From an uncultured Treponema sp. (GTDB lineage: Bacteria > Spirochaetota > Spirochaetia > Treponematales > Treponemataceae): a DNA stretch of 5,919 nt. Location of the stretch: positions 1-5,919 of the forward strand of contig CAMAFU010000125.1 of assembly GCA_945833725.1 (NCBI GenBank). The letters run 5' to 3'. This document shows, in pieces, positions 1 to 5,750 of this stretch; position 1 is the stretch's first letter, and each line of letters opens with the position of its first letter. The notes under the pieces were generated by a model. It searched no databases and had not been told where the DNA came from. It worked only from the letters and a program-made list of their open reading frames with translations. Made by a program: the position numbers and the translations under genes.

Positions 1-1
1 C

Positions 2-367
2 TTCATTATTCGTCCTAAGAATAAAAAACAGACAGAAACAGAAAAAATGATCAACGCCTTAAAAAAAGGTGACAAGGTTCTTACTATTGGTGGAATTCAC
101 GGTGTTGTTACTTCAACAAAAGAAAAAACCGTAATAGTAAAGGTTGATTCCAACACGACTGTGGAATTTAACCGCTCTGCCATTGCCACTGTAATAGCAG
201 ACAAAAAAGTGGAAGCCAAAGCAGAAAAAAAGGCTAAAAAATCAGAAGAAAATGCTTCTAAAGCAGAAAAAACTGTAGAAACTCCTTCTGCAGAATCAGA
301 AAACGCTGTAGAAGTTTCTGCTCCAGAATCAGAAAAACCTGCAGAAGAACCTGCAGAAAAATTATAA
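2..367 (+). CDS. yajC: YajC, Sec translocase accessory subunit (5' partial)
   Basis: The open frame runs in from the left edge, so the first ATG inside the window (47) is internal and the N-terminal membrane helix lies outside. The visible part begins FIIRPKNKKQ, the cytosolic side of the YajC helix, followed by the family core: KKGDKVLTIGGIHGVV, then a beta-rich stretch ending VEFNRSAIATVI. YajC is a small single-pass inner-membrane protein that associates with SecD and SecF at the SecYEG channel. secD follows after 21 nt, the classical yajC-secD-secF order. After the core comes a tail of about 55 residues (from base 200 to the stop) made almost only of Lys, Glu, Ala, Ser and Pro, with imperfect repeats of AEK and ESEKPAE type. 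It is probably disordered and cytosolic. Identity is firm from sequence plus context; the role of the tail is unknown. Confidence 0.93.
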   Translation, partial: FIIRPKNKKQTETEKMINALKKGDKVLTIGGIHGVVTSTKEKTVIVKVDSNTTVEFNRSAIATVIADKKVEAKAEKKAKKSEENASKAEKTVETPSAESENAVEVSAPESEKPAEEPAEKL

Positions 368-372
368 TTTCC

Positions 373-378
373 AGGTGG
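373..378 (+). promoter_or_regulatory. Shine-Dalgarno of secD
   Basis: AGGTGG ends 10 nt before the ATG at 389 and is the best ribosome-binding match in the short yajC-secD gap. It supports that start, which places the basic MNKRSR leader directly before the first membrane helix. Confidence 0.75.
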
Positions 379-388
379 AATCAAAAGT

Positions 389-2137
389 ATGAACAAGAGA
401 AGTCGTTTTATTCTAGTTCTGATTGTTTTGGTTCTTTGTGCACTCTTTTTAAAACCATCTGTCAGCTGGTATTTCCGTACACCTGCCGATGTTCAAAAAA
501 TTGCACTCAGTTCCCTTGAAAAAATCAGAGACGAGTCAGAAAAGAGAGCCAGAGAAGATGTTGCTTCTTTGGTTGATTTAGTAAATCAGGATTCTGCGGC
601 CAGTTTGGACAAATCCTTCGATTATGTTGTAAAGGCTGCAAAAAAAGCATATAAAAATGCAAAAAAGCCTGTGCCTGCTTCTATGGGCGTTGCCGAAGTT
701 TTAAGTGCATTTACCAGTTCTGCCGAACTTCAGGGTGTTATCGAAAACCGCTACAGAAAAATGTATCTTAAGGCAAAAGACAATTACAACAATTCTGTAA
801 AACTTGGTCTTGATTTAAGCGGTGGTATGAATATTATCGTTCATGCCGATTTGGATGCAGCCCTTGAAAAACAGCGTGAAACTGCAGAAGTTGCCGATGT
901 GGAATACTTTAAGAAACAGGCTATGACTCAGGCTGTGGAAACGCTGACTTCTTCAATCGATAAATTTGGTCTTTCTTCACCTGTAATCCGACAGCAGGGA
1001 GAAGACAGAATCTACATCGAAATACCAGGTCAGGCCGACGGCGAAAGCGTTAATTCTATTATTCAGGGAAAGGGAATCCTTAATTTCAGGCTTGTTGATG
1101 AAAATGCTACCAATACTTTTAGTCAGTATTATGCTTCTGTTGGCCCTGAGGCCTTTAATGATGACGGTTCTTTAAAAGATGCTTCCGTTGTTCCTGCTGA
1201 CTGCGAGGTTTTTGGTTACTACACAAAAGATGCCTATGGCTTGGATCAGCGCCTTGGATATATTGCCGTAAAAAAGAATGTTGCCTTGGATGGGAACCAT
1301 GTAAAGTCTGCTCAGGTTAGCCGGGATCAGACTACAGGCCAGACAGAAGTAAACTTTTCTCTGGATGCTGAAGGTGCTCAGATTTTTGCTGAATTTACAG
1401 GTGCTCATGTAGGCGAAAGACTTGCCATTGTGAACGACAGTAAAATAAAGTCTGCTGCAACTATAAGACAGGCAATTACCGGTGGAAATGTAAGCCTTTC
1501 TGGAGGTTTTTCTGTTGAAGAAGCTCAAAACATTCAGAAAGTTCTTCAAACTTCTTACCTTGAAGTTCCTCTTAAAGTTGAAAGCCAGCAAATTGTAGGA
1601 GCTTCTTTGGGACAGCAGGCCATAAATCAGGGAATAAAGGCTCTTACTGTAGGTCTTATTCTTGTTCTGGTGTTTATGATTGTTTATTATCTTGGAGCAG
1701 GTTTTTATGCCGTTGTTGCCCAGATTCTCAACATGTACATAATGTTCTCTATCCTTTCTGCATTTAACCTTACGCTCACTCTTTCTTCTATTGCAGGTAT
1801 GATTCTTACTGTCGGTATGTCTGTTGATGCCAATGTAATTATTTTTGAGCGCATAAAAGAAGAACTTGCTTTGGGCAAAAGTCGTGCTGCTGCCATTTCT
1901 TCTGGTTTCGACAATGCTTTCTGGGCAATTATGGACTCTAACATTACAACATTTATTGCAGCCCTTTTCCTTTCTCAACTTGGAACAGGCTCAATTCAGG
2001 GATTCGCTGTTTCTCTTGCAATAGGTGTATGTTCGTCTGTATTTACAGCTCTTGTTATTTCCCGTCTTATGTTTGATTTCAATACAGAAGTAATAGGACA
2101 CAAAAAAATCAGTATTGGCTGGGGAGTTAAGCAATAA
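389..2137 (+). CDS. secD: SecD, protein translocase subunit
   Basis: SecD (582 aa) is an RND-type inner-membrane protein that pairs with SecF and uses the proton gradient to help pull exported proteins out of SecYEG on the periplasmic side. Visible parts: a basic N-terminus and TM1 at about residues 7-22; a charged, mostly helical Lys/Ala/Glu-rich periplasmic stretch at about 30-130; the D1 signature LGLDLSGG at 139-146; the rest of the P1 domain with an IPG turn at 212-214 and a head region at about 235-300; then five helices from about 415 to 562. The TM4 motif GMSVDANVIIFERIKEE is intact, with D480 matching the essential aspartate (D519 in E. coli, D340 in Thermus). Length and domain order are normal for a SecD separate from SecF. 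The stop overlaps the secF start by one base, implying translational coupling. Confidence 0.97.
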   Translation: MNKRSRFILVLIVLVLCALFLKPSVSWYFRTPADVQKIALSSLEKIRDESEKRAREDVASLVDLVNQDSAASLDKSFDYVVKAAKKAYKNAKKPVPASMGVAEVLSAFTSSAELQGVIENRYRKMYLKAKDNYNNSVKLGLDLSGGMNIIVHADLDAALEKQRETAEVADVEYFKKQAMTQAVETLTSSIDKFGLSSPVIRQQGEDRIYIEIPGQADGESVNSIIQGKGILNFRLVDENATNTFSQYYASVGPEAFNDDGSLKDASVVPADCEVFGYYTKDAYGLDQRLGYIAVKKNVALDGNHVKSAQVSRDQTTGQTEVNFSLDAEGAQIFAEFTGAHVGERLAIVNDSKIKSAATIRQAITGGNVSLSGGFSVEEAQNIQKVLQTSYLEVPLKVESQQIVGASLGQQAINQGIKALTVGLILVLVFMIVYYLGAGFYAVVAQILNMYIMFSILSAFNLTLTLSSIAGMILTVGMSVDANVIIFERIKEELALGKSRAAAISSGFDNAFWAIMDSNITTFIAALFLSQLGTGSIQGFAVSLAIGVCSSVFTALVISRLMFDFNTEVIGHKKISIGWGVKQ

Positions 2138-3036
2138 TGAAAAAGATAATTCGTTTTAACAGGTTTTTCCCTGTAGCAGTTGTGCTAAGTTCTGTGCTGA
2201 TTATTTTGGGAATCGTTAGCCTTTGTACCAGGGGCATTAACTGGGGATTGGAATTTAAGCCTGGTCAGAATATTCAGGTAAGCATTTCCGGTGAAAATGT
2301 TGATTCCGATAAAATTGCAGGTGTACTTGCTGAAAAAGGTTTTAATGCTGCTGTAAAGGCTGCCGGAACTGAAAATTCTTATCAGATTCGTACAGGTTCT
2401 GCAGAAAATATTGAATCTGCCGTTAAATCTGCACTGGTTTCTTCCTTTGGAGAAGATAAAGTTTCTATCGAACAGAGTCAGGCTATCAGCCCTCAGTTTT
2501 CTTCTTCACTTATAAAAGGATCCATTGTTCTTGTACTTTTAACACTTGTTCTTATTTTCCTGTATTGTATTATCCGCTTTAAATGGGATTTTGCTCTGGC
2601 TTCTGTTATAGCAATAGTTCACGATGCCTTGATTATGATTGCTTTCCTTTCTGTTTCTCAGTTGGAGTTTACAACGACTTCTATTGCCGCAATCCTTACA
2701 ATCATCGGTTATTCAATAAACGCAACTGTTGTTATTCTTGACAGGGTTCGCTCCGATATGAAACTTTCAGAAGCAAAGAACTTTACTGAAATTCTCAACG
2801 GTGCACTTTCTGGAACATTGAGCCGTTCAATTATTACAACTATTACGACTCTGTTTGCCGTTCTTTCACTTGTATTCTTTACTGCAGGTGATATTAAGAA
2901 TTTTGCTATAGCACTTGTTGTAGGTTTAATCAGCGGTTGTTATTCTTCAATCTTTATTGCCGGAGCATTTATAAATGCCGTTCGCAAAAACTGGAAACCG
3001 GCAAAAACAAATGTGGTTCAGTTTAAAGCCGAATAA
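2137..3036 (+). CDS. secF: SecF, protein translocase subunit
   Basis: SecF (299 aa) is the partner of SecD in the proton-driven SecDF export motor. TM1 is at about residues 9-30, a small periplasmic P4 domain at about 31-125, and five more helices at about 127-147, 152-172, 179-200, 231-250 and 254-281. Family marks include the HD pair in TM3 (H162-D163), GYSIN at 191-195, DRVR at 202-205 and the conserved arginine R230 in TLSRSIITT (R247 in E. coli). Two signatures deviate. The D4 motif reads GLEFKPG where GIDFTGG is usual, and the residue after GYSIN is A196 where the proton-relay aspartate (D213 in E. coli, D637 in Thermus) is expected. The ATG shares one base with the secD stop, and GGGGAG at 2121-2126 lies 10 nt upstream as Shine-Dalgarno. 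The gene is otherwise full length, so it is probably functional. Confidence 0.96.
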   Translation: MKKIIRFNRFFPVAVVLSSVLIILGIVSLCTRGINWGLEFKPGQNIQVSISGENVDSDKIAGVLAEKGFNAAVKAAGTENSYQIRTGSAENIESAVKSALVSSFGEDKVSIEQSQAISPQFSSSLIKGSIVLVLLTLVLIFLYCIIRFKWDFALASVIAIVHDALIMIAFLSVSQLEFTTTSIAAILTIIGYSINATVVILDRVRSDMKLSEAKNFTEILNGALSGTLSRSIITTITTLFAVLSLVFFTAGDIKNFAIALVVGLISGCYSSIFIAGAFINAVRKNWKPAKTNVVQFKAE

Positions 3037-3063
3037 ATAAAGCTTTAAACCGTTAATTTTTTT
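3021..3063 (+). terminator. AU-rich hairpin at the secF 3' end (candidate weak terminator)
   Basis: GTTTAAAGC (3021-3029) and GCTTTAAAC (3042-3050) form a perfect 9-bp stem whose 12-nt loop contains the secF stop codon. Six bases later comes a run of seven T (3057-3063). The stem has only three G-C pairs and the T run is displaced, so on its own it would be a weak terminator. It may instead act in 3'-end protection, or be a first of two terminators. Confidence 0.45.
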
Positions 3064-3064
3064 G

Positions 3065-3143
3065 AAGGCTGTCCAAAAGCGTTGTCGTTCTGAAAAGACT
3101 ATGGCAATGCGGCTTATAATAGTTGGACAGCCTTTTTTCTTTT
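3065..3143 (+). terminator. Nested hairpin with T tract, terminator of the yajC-secD-secF operon
   Basis: AAGGCTGTCCAA (3065-3076) and TTGGACAGCCTT (3123-3134) are perfect 12-bp inverted repeats followed by TTTTTTCTTTT (3133-3143), the layout of an intrinsic terminator on the + strand. The interior is also ordered: GCGTTGTC (3079-3086) can pair with GGCAATGC (3103-3110) using two G-U wobbles, and a short stem capped by GAAA (3092-3095) sits at the tip. The 46-nt interior is far larger than a usual terminator loop, so the block could also be a small mobile repeat or a structured RNA that ends at its own T tract. There is no T tract beyond the left arm on the minus strand, so termination would be one-way. 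Confidence 0.7.
3115..3120 (+). promoter_or_regulatory. Possible -10 box for the ispH operon
   Basis: A perfect TATAAT lies on the right side of the terminator hairpin, in a stretch left unpaired between the inner and outer stems. Initiation would be expected near 3127, giving a leader of about 43 nt before ispH. No good -35 box lies 16-18 bp upstream (the sequence there is GAAAAG-like) and there is no TGn extension. Since the preceding terminator seems to separate ispH from secF, a promoter is needed about here, but this one is inferred from a single hexamer. Confidence 0.35.
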
Positions 3144-3169
3144 ATGGATTTTTTGCTACTGTTGAGTTT

Positions 3170-4087
3170 ATGGAAATAATTCGTGCAGATTGTATGGGAT
3201 TTTGTGCCGGGGTCCGCCGGGCTGTAATGACAGCCAATAAGGCACTAGGGGAAAATAAATCTGGCAGAGTGTATACTTTTGGTCCTTTAATTCATAATCC
3301 TGTTGCTTTAAAGGAATTTGAAAAGCGGGGACTGGGCATTTTGCAGACGGAAAACATTGCTTCCTTAAAAAAGGAGGATACAGTTGTTGTCCGGGCTCAT
3401 GGCGTTTCTCCTGAAGTCTATGAAAAACTGAAAAAAACTGGTGCTTTAATTTTGGACGGAACATGTCCTATTGTGCAGACAAATCAAAAAAAATGTGCAG
3501 ACTTTGCAGGAAACGGTTATGTGATTTTTTTTACAGGCGATAAAAACCATGGCGAAGTTGAAGGTATTGAAGGGGCTGCTCGTCAGGCTGCCAGCATTAA
3601 TTCTGTTCCGCTAAAATTTTTTCTTGTAAAGTCTAAGGATGAAGCGGAAACTCTTGCAGAAAAAATATCTGCCGAAAAAGATTTTTGTTCAAGGGAACAG
3701 AAATTTGTTTTGATGAGCCAGACCACATTCAGCATAAAAGTTTTTGAGCAGATAAGCATTTGTCTTAAAGAAAAATTTCCTTCTCTGGAAGTTGTAAAAT
3801 CAATTTGTCCTGCAACTTTTGAGCGGCAGTCCAGTCTTGATAAACTTTGTAAAACTGTGGAAGGAATTCTTGTTATCGGCGGAAAAAACAGTGCTAATAC
3901 AACGCGTCTTTATAAAAAAGCTCTTTCCCTCGGTGTAAAAGCCGCCCATATTGAAACGCCGGATGAAATTCCTGCTGATTTTTTTGAACTGGAAAAAATT
4001 GGCCTTACGGCAGGAGCCAGTACTCCCGACGATGTAATTGACGAAGTGGAAAATATTTTACGAAGATATGATAAAAAGGCACAATAA
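3170..4087 (+). CDS. ispH: IspH, 4-hydroxy-3-methylbut-2-enyl diphosphate reductase
   Basis: IspH (also LytB) is the cytosolic iron-sulfur enzyme of the last MEP-pathway step, reducing HMBPP to IPP and DMAPP. The 305-aa product has the three cluster cysteines C12 (GFCAGVRRA), C99 (DGTCPIV) and C213 (SICPAT). It also has the substrate-binding residues H42 (LIHN), H77 (RAHGVS), H127 and E129 (NHGEVEG), T186 (SQTT), S241 and N243 (KNSANTTRL) and S284 (GASTPD). Length is typical (about 280-320) with no fused S1 domain. The frame is open upstream to a TTG at 3062, but those extra 36 residues do not resemble the family and would be encoded by the terminator hairpin. The ATG at 3170 gives the usual MEIIRADCMGFCAGV beginning. 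The Shine-Dalgarno there is poor (at best TTGAG, 3162-3166). The stop is followed directly by the next start codon. Confidence 0.96.
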   Translation: MEIIRADCMGFCAGVRRAVMTANKALGENKSGRVYTFGPLIHNPVALKEFEKRGLGILQTENIASLKKEDTVVVRAHGVSPEVYEKLKKTGALILDGTCPIVQTNQKKCADFAGNGYVIFFTGDKNHGEVEGIEGAARQAASINSVPLKFFLVKSKDEAETLAEKISAEKDFCSREQKFVLMSQTTFSIKVFEQISICLKEKFPSLEVVKSICPATFERQSSLDKLCKTVEGILVIGGKNSANTTRLYKKALSLGVKAAHIETPDEIPADFFELEKIGLTAGASTPDDVIDEVENILRRYDKKAQ

Positions 4088-5476
4088 ATGAAAGTTTTGT
4101 TTTTTTCTTCAAGTTCAAATTTTTATGAAGGCAAAAATATTTCTTCCCGATATCTTCCTTTTTGTTCCCGGGAAATTGAAAAATTAAAAAAGAATTTTCC
4201 CGAAATTGACATAATTCTTGCATTTTCTTTGCCGGGAATGTTTTTTTTTGACATTAAAGGAAGCGAAATTGAAAAAAAAGCTGATTGTGCGCAGTATCAT
4301 GTTATTCCTTATGACGATGAAAAGGAAATTGCCGCTTTTCTTTTTTCCCTTAAGCCTGATTTTGCTTTTGCCTGTTCTTCTTATGCCCCGCCTTTTGACT
4401 GGATGGGAATAAAAGATGCTCTTGTTGCCCAATATCTTGAAGAAAGTGGTGTTCCTGTAATATGTAATCCCCTTAATCTTGCTGTAGACTGTTTTGATAA
4501 ATGGCGCACCCATCAGCTGCTGGAAAAGGGCGGTTTTTTGTGTCCAAAAGCTGTTTATGTTCATCACGAACTTTATATAAATGCAGGAAACAGAAGGGAA
4601 ATAAAAAGCAATGTTTATAAAAAATCTGTTCATGCACAGATTGAAGACCTTCACTTTCCTGTTGTTGTTAAGGATACTGTGGGGTTAAGCAGTTATGGCA
4701 TGGATGTTCTGGAAAATTTTTCTCAAATTCATGACTGGTTGAATTCTAAAAAATTTACTTCTGACAGAGTAATTGAACAATACATAGAAGGCTGTCATTT
4801 CGGCACAGAAATTTACGGTGTACCGGGAAATTATAAGGTTCGTCCGCCTTTTATTTTCAGTGTAAACAAATACGGAATTACTTCTCCCAAACAAAGCATA
4901 AAAGCCGGACCTGTTCAAAGTTCAAAATACAAAATTGACCGGTTGAATTCTCTTCTTTTAAAACTTGCAGAATTTATTCAACTAAAGGGAATTGCACAGG
5001 TTGATCTGGTGTTTGATGGAGAAAAATGGTTTATAATCGAAATAAATCCTCGGCTGTCGGGCATGACTTCCTGCTATGCTGCTATGGAAAATAAAACTGT
5101 TCCTGAACTTATTTTGGAATGTGCCGGCGATAAATTTTATAACGAAAAATGCTGTAACGAAAAATGTGGAAAACAATATGTGTTGAATATAAAATTTCCC
5201 CTTTTGCCGGAGGAAAAACTTCTGGAGATGGAAAAACTTCCTTTTATAAACAGAATATACCAGATTGAAAATTTTGCGGCTAAACAGCTGCGGGAAAAAG
5301 GCTATTGTGAAGTGTTGGTAACAGGAAAATCAAATAGCGAATTGAAAAAAAATCTTTTGTATCTGGCTGAAAATTTTAAATCAGAAATGGAAATGTGTTT
5401 TTTTGATAAAGCAATGGAACTGTTAAAAAAAATAGAGGCTGATGATAATGAAAAAAGTAAAAATTACGGCAGTTAG
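4088..5476 (+). CDS. ATP-grasp carboxylate-amine ligase-like protein, substrate unknown
   Basis: This 462-aa soluble protein has no signal peptide and shows an ATP-grasp architecture. A Rossmann-like pre-ATP-grasp domain spans about 1-130, followed by a linker with the DK pair (D137-K138). The ATP-binding segment FPVVVKDTVGLSSYGMDV (190-207) has K195 and a glycine/serine loop. EQYIEG (230-235) is the adenine-hinge strand, and VDLVFDGEKWFIIEINPRLSG (305-325) carries the Mg-binding acids D306, E318 and N320. GMTS (325-328) recalls D-Ala-D-Ala ligases. A C-terminal domain covers about 365-450. Such enzymes activate a carboxylate as acylphosphate and join it to an amine or thiol; the substrate cannot be read from sequence. 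It begins directly at the ispH stop with AAAGG (4075-4079) as Shine-Dalgarno, and overlaps the next gene by 29 nt. Oddities are a T9 tract at 4241-4249 and a duplicated NEKC motif (352-360). Confidence 0.85.
   Translation: MKVLFFSSSSNFYEGKNISSRYLPFCSREIEKLKKNFPEIDIILAFSLPGMFFFDIKGSEIEKKADCAQYHVIPYDDEKEIAAFLFSLKPDFAFACSSYAPPFDWMGIKDALVAQYLEESGVPVICNPLNLAVDCFDKWRTHQLLEKGGFLCPKAVYVHHELYINAGNRREIKSNVYKKSVHAQIEDLHFPVVVKDTVGLSSYGMDVLENFSQIHDWLNSKKFTSDRVIEQYIEGCHFGTEIYGVPGNYKVRPPFIFSVNKYGITSPKQSIKAGPVQSSKYKIDRLNSLLLKLAEFIQLKGIAQVDLVFDGEKWFIIEINPRLSGMTSCYAAMENKTVPELILECAGDKFYNEKCCNEKCGKQYVLNIKFPLLPEEKLLEMEKLPFINRIYQIENFAAKQLREKGYCEVLVTGKSNSELKKNLLYLAENFKSEMEMCFFDKAMELLKKIEADDNEKSKNYGS
5140..5166 (+). 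repeat. Two-copy 15-bp tandem duplication inside the ATP-grasp gene
   Basis: The 12-base unit TAACGAAAAATG occurs at 5140-5151 and 5155-5166, a period of 15 bp, so five codons appear duplicated in frame. The protein reads YNEKCCNEKCG, which puts three cysteines (C355, C356, C360) into a loop after the catalytic domain. The two final Cys codons differ (TGC, TGT). Confidence 0.7.
5434..5438 (+). promoter_or_regulatory. Shine-Dalgarno deciding the start of the TIGR04076-like gene
   Basis: AGAGG lies inside the end of the ATP-grasp gene. It is 9 nt from the ATG at 5448 but only 3 nt from the ATG at 5442, so the downstream start (MKKVKITAV) is preferred. That start also matches the usual beginning of the family. 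Confidence 0.6.
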
Positions 5477-5750
5477 AAAAGCTGATTACAAAGACCTTCA
5501 GATGCAGTACGAAAATCCAATTCTTCATGCCTGTAATATTGAAGAAGGGCAGGTTTTTATTTGCAATGGATGGGAAAAACCTGAAAAAATGTGCAGTTCT
5601 GCCTGGGAAAGTCTGTCGCCTTTTGTTATGGCACTGGCTCACGGCGGAGAAAATTTTTATGACGGCTGGATGAAAAATCCTGCATCGGCAATGATAAGCT
5701 GCAACGACGGGTTCAGACCGGTGAGTTTTCTTCTTGAAGTTATAGAATAA
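5448..5750 (+). CDS. TIGR04076-like small cysteine-containing protein, function unknown
   Basis: The 100-aa product matches the recalled pattern of TIGR04076 proteins, common in anaerobic bacteria and archaea. It begins MKKVKITAV, then has a Cys-x(4)-GQVF segment (C29-F37), an MCSSAW motif (48-53), a hydrophobic stretch with ALAHGG (62-67), and a closing SCNDGFRPVSFLLE (84-97), close to the family hallmark CxDGxRPVxFKxE. Four cysteines (C29, C39, C49, C85) and H65 could bind a metal or take part in redox chemistry, but that is inference. There is no signal peptide or membrane helix, so it is likely cytosolic. The gene overlaps the ATP-grasp gene by 29 nt, which strongly suggests coupled translation and a shared job. 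The ATG at 5442 would add only two residues. Family assignment is from memory of the motifs; no function is established. Confidence 0.82.
   Translation: MKKVKITAVRKADYKDLQMQYENPILHACNIEEGQVFICNGWEKPEKMCSSAWESLSPFVMALAHGGENFYDGWMKNPASAMISCNDGFRPVSFLLEVIE

Noticed and set aside
97..396. Minus-strand frame of 99 codons opposite yajC
   Set aside because: Its Ser/Ala/Phe-rich product is the mirror of the repetitive Lys/Glu tail of YajC, not a real protein.
477..780. Charged helical stretch after SecD TM1 as a novel inserted domain
   Set aside because: E. coli SecD also has about 100 residues between TM1 and the LGLDLxGG motif, so the length is not unusual; only the composition is distinctive.
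1172..1978. Minus-strand open frame of 268 codons inside secD
   Set aside because: It lies wholly antisense to a certain secD, its product is a Ser/Asn/Lys/Cys-rich string with no family features, and no ribosome-binding site was seen.
3062..3169. TTG start extending IspH by 36 residues
   Set aside because: The extension is encoded by the terminator hairpin, does not resemble IspH, and would displace the canonical N-terminus carrying the first cluster cysteine.
4184..4654. Minus-strand frame of 156 codons opposite the ATP-grasp gene
   Set aside because: The sense strand has clear ATP-grasp motifs; the antisense product is low-complexity Phe/Lys/Asn-rich without recognisable domains.
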